Source: Aquimarina pacifica
Lineage (GTDB): Bacteria > Bacteroidota > Bacteroidia > Flavobacteriales > Flavobacteriaceae
DNA: 64,000 nt
Assembly (NCBI RefSeq): GCF_000520955.1
Contig: NZ_JACC01000002.1
Span: 1-64,000 of the forward strand
Direction of reading: 5' to 3'
A program made the position numbers and the translations under genes. Below the pieces are notes generated by a model. It saw only the letters and a list, made by a program, of their open reading frames with translations, searched no databases and was not told the DNA's origin. Below, in pieces: positions 7,749-17,317 of this stretch (positions are counted from its first letter, which is position 1; the number at the start of each line of letters is the position of its first letter).

Positions 7749-9101
7749 ATGAAAATTAAAAAATTACTAATTATAGCTTCTTTTGTTTCATTATCTTCCT
7801 GTGCACAGCAGTCTATAGAAGATTTAAAGAAAAAATCAGAAAACGGGGATTTAGAATCTCGTTTTGAATTAGCGCAGATGTATTTGGATTCCTCAGGTTC
7901 TCATTATAAAAGGGACAGCGGAATGTTGTTATTAAAAGATCTGGCAGATATAGATCATCCTAAAGCCCAACACTTATATGGTGTTCAATTACTTTCGGGA
8001 AAAGACGGGCTTTTACCCCAAAATCAAAAAATGGGTTTTGAATACATTACGAAAAGTTCAGATAACATCTACCCTCCTGCAAAAATTGATAAGGGACTCT
8101 GCCACTATTTTGCTTTTCGTAGAAATAATGCAGACGTAATTAAGGGTATCGCAGCCATGGAAAGTGGTTTAAGAAATGAGCTTAAGGACGATAATGGTAT
8201 GATCTCTCCTCTGTATATAGAAAAAGTACTGAATTTGGCCAAGGAAAATAGTGTTTTACTAAAAAGTCTTGCAACTGAGAAAAAGGAGCAATTTTTAAGA
8301 GGATTTTACACTAAAAATACCTTTAATGAAAAAAAGGTTAACCATGCAATGTCCCTATTTGGAAAAAAAGCAAGTAAAGAGTCGGATAAGTTAGGTAATA
8401 CTACTTTTAAGAAAAATGAAGAAAAGGCTGATCTTATAATGACCTTGATTCAAAACAAGAAATATAAACAGTTGTTCGCATTAGGCGATACAAAATTTAA
8501 AGAAAAATATGTTTCGGCAGAAGCTTTTTCAAGATTTTTGGAAAGCATGACCGTCTATTATGGAGATCTCCTTTACCCTATATATTTAGGTAGTTCTAAA
8601 TCTGAATCTACTTCTATAAAAGATGGAAAAATCACTAAATCATCTAAGGTTTTCTTACGTCTTGGTCTTGATTTTCAAAAAATTAACTGCGAATTAAAAC
8701 TAGAACTGAAGGGTAATTCTGATCCAGTGATCCTAAGAGGTTTTGACGTAAAAATTAATTCAATTGTGGCAGATGCTATTTTTGATCCAACAATAAATGA
8801 AATAGACAGCCTGATATCGGTAGGAAATTATAAACAAATCTATTCCCTATCCTCATCAGAAATAAAATCTTACTATACTGAAGATGATTTTATCTCTGCT
8901 CTTTCTGGGTATAACAACGTAAGTTTGAAAGAAAGAAAAATTATAAGTCTTGATATAAATATGGTCGAAGGAACCGTTATCCACTCAGTCTCTTATAAAT
9001 TAGTCGAATCAAGTATTTATATGAAATTATTGTTTTCCACTTCTTCAGAAAAAGGAAATTATACAATAGAAGGGATTTCATTTTCGAAGGATAAGCTTTA
9101 A
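7749..9101 (+). CDS. Sel1-repeat lipoprotein with duplicated C-terminal domain
   Basis: The 450-residue product has a signal with lipobox (SLSSC, Cys19). Residues about 20-130 contain Sel1/TPR-like helices (LESRFELAQMYLDSSG, HPKAQHLYGVQLLSGKDG, GFEYITKSSDN). The C-terminal half appears to hold two copies of one small alpha/beta domain: IMTLIQNKKYKQLFALGDTKF (about 236-256) and IDSLISVGNYKQIYSLSSSE (about 356-375), each followed by a SAEAF/TEDDF helix and strands. This resembles DUF3887-type domains, which is an inference from the short motif. It lies tail to tail with the AraC gene, only 3 bp apart. Envelope-located; function not known. Confidence 0.65.
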   Translation: MKIKKLLIIASFVSLSSCAQQSIEDLKKKSENGDLESRFELAQMYLDSSGSHYKRDSGMLLLKDLADIDHPKAQHLYGVQLLSGKDGLLPQNQKMGFEYITKSSDNIYPPAKIDKGLCHYFAFRRNNADVIKGIAAMESGLRNELKDDNGMISPLYIEKVLNLAKENSVLLKSLATEKKEQFLRGFYTKNTFNEKKVNHAMSLFGKKASKESDKLGNTTFKKNEEKADLIMTLIQNKKYKQLFALGDTKFKEKYVSAEAFSRFLESMTVYYGDLLYPIYLGSSKSESTSIKDGKITKSSKVFLRLGLDFQKINCELKLELKGNSDPVILRGFDVKINSIVADAIFDPTINEIDSLISVGNYKQIYSLSSSEIKSYYTEDDFISALSGYNNVSLKERKIISLDINMVEGTVIHSVSYKLVESSIYMKLLFSTSSEKGNYTIEGISFSKDKL

Positions 9102-9104
9102 AAG

Positions 9105-10157
9105 TTATATTATATTCTTTTTTTTATAAGACGAAGGTGTTGTTCCTACGAACTTTTTGAATGCAGCATTAAATGATGATAGACTACTAAACCCGGTATC
9201 ATAGGCTATAGATGAAATAGTAAAATCCTTATTTTTTTCATCTAACAAACGTTGTTTTGCTTCCTGAACTCTATAATAATTCACAAAATCATTAAAATTT
9301 TGTTTTGCGTATTGATTAATTACTTCAGAAGTCTTTTGTGTGTTTTTACCTACTAATGCGCTTAATTTAGAAAGTGAAACATCTGATTCTAGATATAATT
9401 TATCTGTGATTAGTATATTAGATATTTCTTCAAATAAGACGCTATCATTTGCTTTAAACGCTTCTCCATCAATATCAGTTGTCTTTAACTGAAAGGCTTG
9501 ATAGCTTAAAAAGTAAATCACAACCGAATACATAATAGGTCCTACAATATAGGGTACTGTATCTTCGATTATATTTAAAAAATAGGAGATCCAAATGACC
9601 AGAAACCCAATAATTAGAATATATAACCATCTTAATATTGCCTTTTGAGATTTTGTTTGTAAAGAGTCTCGAAACTCATTTTTTACTTTCTGTATTAATT
9701 TACTTGAGATAAAAATATAGAAAGCAAAATGTAGGTATATAAAAATAATAATGCTTCCGAATACAATGACAGCCTCTTTATTATTGTTGTCAAACCAATT
9801 TTTTGTCACAAAAAAACTTATTATAAAAAGTACTAGAAAAGGAAATAGTTCTAATAAATAAATGTTCTCGACTTTGAAATCAGGACGCGTCATGGCCAAA
9901 ACGTACCATCTCAATAAGGGACCAATGAGCAATATAAAAGCTAAACCTGCAAAAATAAATATAGGTTCTAGGTCATTACCAAAATTTAACAATACAGATT
10001 TTCCTACTCTAAGAGCCATAAATATTAAAATCAAGCTTAATAGAATATTTGCTACTGCTTTTTTCTTTTTAAAAAAACACAAATAGATTGCAAATAGAAT
10101 ACCGTGTAGAAAACCTGCACTGCTAACAATAATGAGAAATATATCTGAAAAATTCAA
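9105..10157 (-). CDS. AraC-family regulator with multi-helix membrane N-terminus
   Basis: The 350-residue protein has about seven hydrophobic segments in residues 1-225 and a C-terminal AraC/XylS double helix-turn-helix domain (about 250-345). The latter includes LSKLSALVGKNTQKTSEVINQ and the second helix-turn-helix TISSIAYDTGFSSLSSFNAAFKK..., ending FVGTTPSSYKKK. This architecture is common in flavobacteria, where the membrane part is presumed to sense an envelope signal; that role is inferred. It lies 21 bp downstream of the DJ-1/PfpI gene on the same strand and is probably co-transcribed with it, so it may control that gene or be controlled with it. Confidence 0.85.
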   Translation of the reverse strand: MNFSDIFLIIVSSAGFLHGILFAIYLCFFKKKKAVANILLSLILIFMALRVGKSVLLNFGNDLEPIFIFAGLAFILLIGPLLRWYVLAMTRPDFKVENIYLLELFPFLVLFIISFFVTKNWFDNNNKEAVIVFGSIIIFIYLHFAFYIFISSKLIQKVKNEFRDSLQTKSQKAILRWLYILIIGFLVIWISYFLNIIEDTVPYIVGPIMYSVVIYFLSYQAFQLKTTDIDGEAFKANDSVLFEEISNILITDKLYLESDVSLSKLSALVGKNTQKTSEVINQYAKQNFNDFVNYYRVQEAKQRLLDEKNKDFTISSIAYDTGFSSLSSFNAAFKKFVGTTPSSYKKKNII

Positions 10158-10178
10158 TTAGTTTTTTTTCAAATTTAG

Positions 10179-11285
10179 TTATATTTTTTCTTTATTCTCT
10201 TCACATTTTTTGGCAAAAGAAACGAGGCCAATCATATCATAAAACCCTCCTACTTCACCTTTCATAGCAGCTACGATAGCATGCTTAGCAATTAATTCTC
10301 TACTCATGGGTACGTTTTCTTTTAGAAGCATCGTTTTAATGACTTCTTTGGCTTTTTTCTTGCTTTCGGCATGGTATGTTGCGATTACTTTCACTGCATT
10401 TTCTTCATTTGTAATTTTTCTAAATTTTGGCATATGCCCCAGCCGTTCAATCATATTTTCTGCAACTGCCCAAGTAGACCATGGATTTTGTCCTGTTATC
10501 AAATTTTGATCTTGACTTACTTTTTCTAAGTACATTTCTCCTTCATTAAAATTTCCTCCTTGCTCAATAATCCTATCCTGCAGTAGAAAAGGGAAAATTG
10601 ATTCAGCATCTGATGTAAGAAGTAGTTCTTCTTTATTGGTAAAACCACTTACTTTTTTATTTTCTAAAAGTCGATGACCATTGTTTAATATTACATTAAC
10701 CAAAGCTGCTGGTCCATGACAAACGGCTCCAATCACTTTATCAGACTCATAATAATCTCGTATCATAGACTGCATTTTTTTATTATCCGGAAAATCAAAC
10801 ATAGCTCCTTTTCCACCCACAAAAAACACGGCTTGATACTCTTCTGCAATGACATCATCCATAGGAATTGTATTACTTGTTTTGAGTTGAGCAATTTCAT
10901 CATTTAAAAAAGCATAATCAAAAGGTCCCATATCCTCATCATCAATTACTACAGGAGGTTTTCCTCCTAGTGGGCTTGCAATATCAACCTCAAAACCATT
11001 AGCCTGAAATACATAATAAGCACGTGATAACTCTGTAAGCTCATACCCTGTACTTTTATCTGTATTTCCTATTCTATCGGTACTAGTTACTACAGCTAAA
11101 ACCTTTCCTCTGACCGGTATTATGTTTTCTGACAAATAGGGCAAGTCTACTACTACTGTAGTTTCTAATGTTGGAGATCTATGTGGTAGCAAACCTTTGA
11201 ACCAAAGTCCAAAAGAAATGAGAACAATAATAAGACTTGTTACAAAGACGAGCGTCCACTTTATAAAACGATATTTTTTAAACAT
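10179..11285 (-). CDS. Membrane-anchored DJ-1/PfpI-family protein
   Basis: The 368-residue protein starts with one transmembrane helix (about 10-28), followed by a DJ-1/PfpI (class I glutamine-amidotransferase-like) domain. The nucleophile elbow is AVCHGPAAL with Cys189 and His190, and the conserved glutamate is Glu82 in TGYELTELS; this set is typical of Hsp31-like glyoxalase/deglycase members. A C-terminal extension (about 300-368) carries a heptad-rich helical segment of unknown role. Family members act as holdases, glyoxalases or deglycases; which applies here cannot be told. The membrane anchor is unusual for the family and suggests a periplasmic location. First gene of a likely operon with the AraC regulator. 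Confidence 0.8.
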   Translation of the reverse strand: MFKKYRFIKWTLVFVTSLIIVLISFGLWFKGLLPHRSPTLETTVVVDLPYLSENIIPVRGKVLAVVTSTDRIGNTDKSTGYELTELSRAYYVFQANGFEVDIASPLGGKPPVVIDDEDMGPFDYAFLNDEIAQLKTSNTIPMDDVIAEEYQAVFFVGGKGAMFDFPDNKKMQSMIRDYYESDKVIGAVCHGPAALVNVILNNGHRLLENKKVSGFTNKEELLLTSDAESIFPFLLQDRIIEQGGNFNEGEMYLEKVSQDQNLITGQNPWSTWAVAENMIERLGHMPKFRKITNEENAVKVIATYHAESKKKAKEVIKTMLLKENVPMSRELIAKHAIVAAMKGEVGGFYDMIGLVSFAKKCEENKEKI

Positions 11286-11687
11286 ACTATTTCATTTATA
11301 ATTTATACTGCTAAAGTGCATAAAGAAATGCTCAATAACTGTTTAAATTATAATTCCGTCAGAAGAAAAAACATTCCGTAAGCCTTATTCATAGTGTGGT
11401 TGAACACGATTTTTGTGATTCTTCCCTTTATAAAGGCCTTAAAGCTCTCCATTGATTTTTCTTATTAGTTTCAGTATCATAGAACGATGACTAAAGTAAA
11501 ACGGGAAGGCAGAAATATAATGAAGTAGTCATATTTGTTGTGTAATAAAGTAGTAGATTTTCTATTTTATTAAAAGGGTCTAAATAATTGTGAGGAGTCG
11601 TTATTTAAGTAGTTGAAAACAAAAGGTGCTTCAAATCATAAAATTGAAGCACCTTTTTTTAAAGCGTAGTCAAATAGTCCTAAATTC
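11286..11687. other. Intergenic region (402 bp)
   Basis: No gene. It holds the presumed promoter of the DJ-1 gene at its lower-coordinate end and a bidirectional terminator at 11624-11654 that closes the esterase gene. Confidence 0.6.
11624..11654 (-). terminator. Rho-independent terminator of the esterase gene
   Basis: Perfect 11-bp stem (AGGTGCTTCAA and its complement) with a 9-nt loop. T-runs flank it on both strands, seven T on the plus strand and TTTTGTTTT on the minus strand. It lies 33 bp beyond the stop codon of the minus-strand esterase gene. Confidence 0.85.
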
Positions 11688-13877
11688 TTATTTAACAATT
11701 AATTTTTTCACTACATCTTTACTTCCTTCAGATTGAATTTTTACTACATAAATTCCAGAACTTAACCCTAAGCCTTTAGTAGAAATAGTATTTACTCCAG
11801 AATTTAACACAGTTTCATGCTTTTTCTGCCCTAATGTAGTGTATATACTAACCGATATCTTTTGAGTACTTTCTGAATTTACGGTAAGAATAAATCGATC
11901 ATTTGTTGGATTCGGAGTCATTTTGATAGCACCTATACCTTCATCTTCGGTACCGAAAATAGGTTCCTTTGTATCTAATTGCGCAATAATTTCTTTTGCT
12001 GATAAAGATCCGTTACAAGATCCTTCATATACTTTTACATTAGCGAACAAAGAGTTATTACCGCTACCCGCATCATTATCATTAATAAATACAAGCCTAT
12101 TAGCAGTCCCTGTATAAAAATTCCCTACCGGAATTGTATACGTTGTCGTTCCGCTTCCTGAATAATTATCAAAGTTAGTAACACCATAATCCTGAGTACC
12201 ATGTACTTCAAAATACAACGTAGACGTTAACGTATTATCACTTTCGAAACCAACACCATGAATTTCACCTTGAGAAGTACTTGTAAACTCAAATTCTAAT
12301 ATGGTATTTTCTGTAATGGTATAGTCAAAAGGAATTTGTTTCCAAGTATTATTTCTTAAGATTAGGCCTGTCCCTCCTCCACTAATTTCGAAAGTACCAT
12401 CATTATCTTGATTCGAAAACGATGTTATTTGAGTGGTACCAAAATCAACCTGATCACAATCACCCCCAGGATTATCAGTACCATTAGAAATACTCAAAGC
12501 ATCAATAGCAATATCACCTTGCCAACTACTACCCGAAACAGCATTAATTCTTAATTGTACGCTGGATTGTCCTGCATACTCAGAAAGTGCTATATCTGCT
12601 TGGTTCCATCCGGTACCTTGCTCACCGGTTTGACTAAAAATAGACGTCCAGCTTCCGGTATTGTTAATTCTAGCTTCTACAGTTAGGTTTCCTACTGCGC
12701 TACCAATCATATGATAACTAAATTGAAGCCTTGGTGTTGTTAATCCGCTTAGGTTAATACAAGGAGAATTTAAGATTCCTCTTTTAGAAGGGAATCCTTG
12801 TCCGTTTCCAGAGACTTCTAAATAAATGTAAGAACTACCATCGACAGCATCAGATGGACCAGTGCCTGTAGACGGTGTTCCATTAGAATCAACGGTCCAG
12901 TTTAAGTCATCATCAGTAGCTTGTTCCCAATCACCTATATTTCCTTCAAAACTTTGATTATAGGGAAAAGAAGACACATTTCCTAAGCAAACATCATCTA
13001 CAGGTGGCGAGGATGGATCTATTTCTCCGTCTATATCAAAACGGGAAAAGAAATCCCAAATTTCTTGAGAGGTACTTACATTTCCTCCTATCCAACTATG
13101 TCCCTTACCTCCTACTGATATAAACTCTACGGTAACGCCATTGTCTCCATTATCCCATATAGAACGAGTAGAGCCACTACCCAGACTTATGACATCAGGT
13201 GAACTATCACCGTTATTGTAATCAGACCAATACTCCATAACATCCTGAATGGACTTACCCAAAAAACCACCTGAAATTGGAATCACACCATCACTGGTTC
13301 CTGTAATTTGTAATATAGGAGTTGGATGTACTGGCTGGCATTGACCATTATCTATCCAACTTGCAGTCATACTTCCTGCAACAGAGGCAATAGCCGCAAT
13401 TCTAGAACTTAACTCGCATGCTAATCTATAACTAAAATAGCCTCCATTAGAGAAACCTGTAGCATAGATACGCTTTTCATTAATATTATAATCTTCCTGA
13501 ATTTTGTCAATAAGAGCATTAGAGAATCCAAGGTCATCTTCGGAGCCACCAAAACTATTATTTATAGCCCAACCGGCAGAACTTCCCAAACCTTGGGGGG
13601 TAGCAAATATAAATTGATTGTCTTCTGCCAATTGCTGAAAATTACTTTGGTTATATTGTATATCAATAGTGTTTGTAAAACCATGGTAATTCAGAATAAG
13701 TGGAACTGGGTTATTAGGATTATAACTTTGTGGTACATAAAGACGATATTCCCGTGTTCTTCCGTCAAATTGTAATGTTGTATTAATAACCTGCTGTGCA
13801 TATGTAGCAATAGTAGTTATTAATGTAAAAAGTAAAAGTAAAATACTTTTTTTTGTGAATGTTCGTTGAGTTTTCAT
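11688..13877 (-). CDS. Secreted CE1/PHB-depolymerase-like esterase with MAM domain and T9SS sorting domain
   Basis: The 729-residue protein has a signal peptide ending near residue 27 (TYAQ). Residues 28-282 form an alpha/beta hydrolase of the feruloyl-esterase/poly(3-hydroxybutyrate)-depolymerase type. Visible features are the oxyanion region NYHGF, nucleophile Ser143 in GFSNGG, Asp196 in TSDGVIP and His260 in GKGHSW. A MAM-like domain follows (about 303-468: YNQSFEGNIGDWEQ ... ISNG), then a Cys-linked jelly-roll-like module (about 474-628), then a T9SS tail (MTPNPTNDRFILTV ... SSGIYVVKI). It is inferred to remove acyl or feruloyl groups from polysaccharides or cleave polyesters outside the cell. 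The substrate is open. A terminator follows. Confidence 0.88.
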   Translation of the reverse strand: MKTQRTFTKKSILLLLFTLITTIATYAQQVINTTLQFDGRTREYRLYVPQSYNPNNPVPLILNYHGFTNTIDIQYNQSNFQQLAEDNQFIFATPQGLGSSAGWAINNSFGGSEDDLGFSNALIDKIQEDYNINEKRIYATGFSNGGYFSYRLACELSSRIAAIASVAGSMTASWIDNGQCQPVHPTPILQITGTSDGVIPISGGFLGKSIQDVMEYWSDYNNGDSSPDVISLGSGSTRSIWDNGDNGVTVEFISVGGKGHSWIGGNVSTSQEIWDFFSRFDIDGEIDPSSPPVDDVCLGNVSSFPYNQSFEGNIGDWEQATDDDLNWTVDSNGTPSTGTGPSDAVDGSSYIYLEVSGNGQGFPSKRGILNSPCINLSGLTTPRLQFSYHMIGSAVGNLTVEARINNTGSWTSIFSQTGEQGTGWNQADIALSEYAGQSSVQLRINAVSGSSWQGDIAIDALSISNGTDNPGGDCDQVDFGTTQITSFSNQDNDGTFEISGGGTGLILRNNTWKQIPFDYTITENTILEFEFTSTSQGEIHGVGFESDNTLTSTLYFEVHGTQDYGVTNFDNYSGSGTTTYTIPVGNFYTGTANRLVFINDNDAGSGNNSLFANVKVYEGSCNGSLSAKEIIAQLDTKEPIFGTEDEGIGAIKMTPNPTNDRFILTVNSESTQKISVSIYTTLGQKKHETVLNSGVNTISTKGLGLSSGIYVVKIQSEGSKDVVKKLIVK

Positions 13878-14235
13878 TTGAGTTTGTGTTTTGTTAAGTT
13901 TTAAGATTAACTATAATGTGTATTAAACTAATATACCCGTACAATATATCTTACTCTCTTCGGAACAATAAGAAAAAATACGAAATACATAATTATAGAT
14001 ATAAATATAACACAATAATTAAGAATATGTTAATTATGTATTTCTTTTAATGCGATATTTACACTAAAGTATGGGTGGGAGAGTTTTAATAATAATGCTT
14101 CTTTTCTTTGCCTTAAATTGAAGTTTTGGAAAAGACGGGTACCAGAGAAATATATCATTCCTTCAAAAAAGAAGTACGAACGATTGAATTAATAATATAG
14201 AGGTATAAGCTAATTTGATTTTTTAAATACGTTCT
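13878..14235. other. Intergenic region (358 bp)
   Basis: Lies between two genes on the minus strand and contains the promoter region of the esterase gene. No open reading frame or clear hairpin seen; strongly AT-rich. Confidence 0.5.
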
Positions 14236-16368
14236 CTAATGAACGATTATTTTCTTAATTTTCTTCTTTCCCATTGTTACATATAAAAAGTTAATTCCTG
14301 TAGACAAAGAATTTGTATTTAATTCTATAAATTGATTGGTATTGGTTAATTCAAATGATTTTTTAAATACTGTTTTCCCATTTACGTCTGTGATTCTTAC
14401 AAAAGCATCATTACCATTAGAACCACATGCTGCTACATCAATTATGATATCATTCCCTTTTATAACGGGATTAGGATATATATGTAAATCACTAGTACTA
14501 GTATTTGAATAAAGTGAGTCCCCTATTTTATTGGGCAAGACAATTTTATTTCCTTCCAAAATTACCTTATCCGAGTTATTTAAAGATCCATGTATATTAT
14601 TAATGTGTCTATGGCAGTCTTTGGTCACAGGTATTGTAGTTCGGTCATGGCTATTTTTTGACGCTATCCGACATTCTTCTTCAATGGGGTGATTTTCTAT
14701 ATAGTTGCTTAATTGTAAATAAGCGGATTTAGTAGTTGTATCAAGTTGCTCATCATTTTTTTTTGAGCTTGTTATTGATTGGTTTATACTCGCGATATTG
14801 GTTTCTCCCCAATTATAAGAAGGCGTCCCATACGCTTTTAACTCTATGAGATGTACTGCTGGGTTCAGCGAATTATAAGTCATATTTACTTTAAGAAACC
14901 TAGTATTAATATTGTTTAAATCAGCATATATATCACCTATTCTAACAGATAGTGATTCGTCATTTTTATTAATTATTGTGGTCCAATGTATGCCATCCAA
15001 CGATGTTTGTATGGTATAATTATAATATCTGATACCATCGTAATAAGGAATAATTACAATTTCATTTAAGTTGTATACATCCAGTAGGTCTACTTGCCAC
15101 CATTGATCAGTAATTGTATGAGGGTTTGCACCCCACCATCTTTCTTTAGAGATATTACCATCTACTACAAATGAACTGGGATGATTGCTATCATTACTAG
15201 AAGATGTTGTGGGCTTTCTTAATGCAACATTACGTCTAGGATGTGGATATCGATACGGGCGATAATCAGCAGGTATCTCTAAAAAGTAATCTCGATTTTC
15301 TTCTAAAGAAGAACTACATGCATTTACAATACCATTAGTCATATTTGCCCATGGGTACAAGTCATCATTATTAGTATTATTCCATATATAAAGAGATCTA
15401 GTTTGATTCGTTCCAGGATATGTACCACATGGGAATCCTTGCGCAGATAAAGCTATTGTGCGTATAATTTTACTATCAATTGCATTATCAAAAATCACTC
15501 CATCTCCTCCTCTTATACCAATAGCGGCATATACAAGATTATCACCGGTTTGCGACATGTATGTGTTATTGTATATTTCATAACTACGAGATCCAGCAGG
15601 TAAAGATGATTTACCATGAGCATCTGTCATAGCATAATTTTTGGTATCATCAGTATGTGTGACTTGGTTATATCTAAATACATATCTAGAACCTCCGTTA
15701 GAAGCAATATGGTGACGATTTCCCGAAAAGAGATTATCTTCTATATATACTGCATTATCGGTTCCTAATTCTAATTCTGGCCATGTACTACCTCCATAAA
15801 CCACTATGCCATATCCGTAGTTTGCGATAGAAGAATAGAAATTATTAATAAATTCATTAGAGAATATTACACCTTTCTGTCTTTCTGTATATCCTACTGT
15901 TATGGCAGCATTGGCAAATTTAGAAAATTTGCACCCCGATACTATAAAGTCTATACAACCATTAAAAAAGCCAACTCCATTTGTATAATTTTTAGTCTCT
16001 AATTGTGATGTACTCGGATTGGAAACAAAAAAACCTTCAAATCCAATATCATGTAATTCATTGGGTAATCCATTAGACCCATCAAAAGATATGAGGTAAT
16101 TAGAGGTTAATTGATTACGCCTTATGATTGTATTGGCACTGCCACTACCTATTAGACTTATTCCTCCGGGTACAGTAAGCGTATTGATACCCCAGTCACT
16201 AATTCCTGATGGAATAAATATTTTATCTCCCGAAGAAGCTGCGTTTACTGCTGTTAATACATCATTGTATGATGAGCTATTTGCATAGATATCACCTGCG
16301 TTAACATTTTGTATAAAAAATATTAGTAAACAGAATATTGTTACTCTTATAGAAAAACTTAGTGTCAT
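14236..16368 (-). CDS. Secreted right-handed beta-helix protein with F5/8 type C domain and T9SS sorting domain
   Basis: The 710-residue product has a signal peptide ending near NVNA (residue 24). Residues about 25-375 read as a parallel beta-helix of the pectate-lyase superfamily (AVNAASSGDKIFIPSG, VIFSNEFINNFYSS, AVYIEDNLFSGNRHHIASNGG, YEIYNNTYMSQTGDN). Right-handed helices of this sort occur in polysaccharide lyases, epimerases and some hydrolases; no diagnostic catalytic set is evident to me. An F5/8 type C domain follows (about 380-515: NVALRKPTTSSS, WWQVDLLDVYNLNEI). A Cys/His-containing linker of about 110 residues leads to a T9SS tail (IYPNPVIKGNDIIIDV ... STGINFLYVTMG). Probably an extracellular polysaccharide-binding or cleaving protein. 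Confidence 0.8.
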   Translation of the reverse strand: MTLSFSIRVTIFCLLIFFIQNVNAGDIYANSSSYNDVLTAVNAASSGDKIFIPSGISDWGINTLTVPGGISLIGSGSANTIIRRNQLTSNYLISFDGSNGLPNELHDIGFEGFFVSNPSTSQLETKNYTNGVGFFNGCIDFIVSGCKFSKFANAAITVGYTERQKGVIFSNEFINNFYSSIANYGYGIVVYGGSTWPELELGTDNAVYIEDNLFSGNRHHIASNGGSRYVFRYNQVTHTDDTKNYAMTDAHGKSSLPAGSRSYEIYNNTYMSQTGDNLVYAAIGIRGGDGVIFDNAIDSKIIRTIALSAQGFPCGTYPGTNQTRSLYIWNNTNNDDLYPWANMTNGIVNACSSSLEENRDYFLEIPADYRPYRYPHPRRNVALRKPTTSSSNDSNHPSSFVVDGNISKERWWGANPHTITDQWWQVDLLDVYNLNEIVIIPYYDGIRYYNYTIQTSLDGIHWTTIINKNDESLSVRIGDIYADLNNINTRFLKVNMTYNSLNPAVHLIELKAYGTPSYNWGETNIASINQSITSSKKNDEQLDTTTKSAYLQLSNYIENHPIEEECRIASKNSHDRTTIPVTKDCHRHINNIHGSLNNSDKVILEGNKIVLPNKIGDSLYSNTSTSDLHIYPNPVIKGNDIIIDVAACGSNGNDAFVRITDVNGKTVFKKSFELTNTNQFIELNTNSLSTGINFLYVTMGKKKIKKIIVH

Positions 16369-16705
16369 TTTTTCTCTGTTTGTTCTGGGCCATATATACT
16401 TTTGTAAGCATGATTCTAATGCTTATTATAATAATTCAAAAATATTTTCAAAAATTAGTAAATTAAATTAGAACACATATTTATAAAAGTTATTTCTTTC
16501 TTTAAGAGAAGTTAATTATTTCATCCACATATTTTTTATTGAAATATTTTTTGTTTCTAAGTTCTGATATATTTAATTATTGAATTTGTTAAGACTAAAA
16601 AATAAAAACATTGAGATACCTCGCTCGAATTATTTAGTTTCTAGGTAGTATATTTGTTTTAATTATTATGCTTAGCAAATTAAGCAGTCATTTCTTTACA
16701 TCCCT
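16369..16705. other. Divergent intergenic region (337 bp)
   Basis: Lies between the minus-strand beta-helix gene and the plus-strand single-domain helicase-like gene. Very AT-rich; no gene or convincing motif seen. Confidence 0.5.
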
Positions 16706-17317
16706 ATGCCTTTTAAAAAATTACATCCTAATATTCAAGACAAGTTAGAATATCTAGAAATAGCAACACCTACTTCTTTTCAAAAGAAGAGCATTCCTGT
16801 AATAAAAAGTGGAACTAATGTATTTTGCACCGCTCCTAAAGAAAGCGGAAAAACAACCACTCTTATACTTACCACACTGCAAAAACTAAAATGTGAAGCT
16901 GTTGGAAATGCTCCTAGAGCCGTGGTTTTAGTTGAAAATAAGGAAAAAGCATTAGCCTTATACGATGAATTTATGGAATATACTAAACGTAATTCATTAC
17001 GTGTATATGTTGGTTATGAACAACTTCATATAGATATACAGAAATCAGAAATTTTTGAAGGTATCGACATTCTAATTTCTACGCCCAAGTCAATGAACAA
17101 GTTATTCCTATTAAACGGAGTAAGTGTCTCTCAATTAAAGATTTTTAGTATAGATGATGCTGAATTTTTAATTCAGAATTTGGCATATACCGCACTTTTA
17201 TCGATTACACAAAGTATTAAAAAATGTCAATACGTGATGTATTCAGAAAAAATGCATCCGAAACTAAAACGCTTTGAGTCTTATTTTATGGAGCATTCTA
17301 AAACAGTCACTGGTTAA
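16706..17317 (+). CDS. Single-domain, degenerate DEAD-box helicase-like protein
   Basis: The 203-residue product matches only the N-terminal RecA-like domain of a DEAD-box helicase. The Q-motif (TPTSFQKKSIP, Gln26) and the Walker A Lys-Thr (APKESGKTT, 43-51) remain. Motif II reads DDAE (150-153) instead of DEAD, motif Ia (PTREL) is replaced by VENKE, motif Ib TPGR by TPKS, and motif III SAT by YSE. The second RecA domain is entirely absent, and the frame ends cleanly with a stop. It is therefore probably not an active unwinding enzyme; it could be an RNA-binding or regulatory paralogue. Two complete DEAD-box genes lie 0.8 kb downstream on the other strand. The frame shows no sign of decay, so I call it a gene rather than a pseudogene. 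Confidence 0.7.
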   Translation: MPFKKLHPNIQDKLEYLEIATPTSFQKKSIPVIKSGTNVFCTAPKESGKTTTLILTTLQKLKCEAVGNAPRAVVLVENKEKALALYDEFMEYTKRNSLRVYVGYEQLHIDIQKSEIFEGIDILISTPKSMNKLFLLNGVSVSQLKIFSIDDAEFLIQNLAYTALLSITQSIKKCQYVMYSEKMHPKLKRFESYFMEHSKTVTG

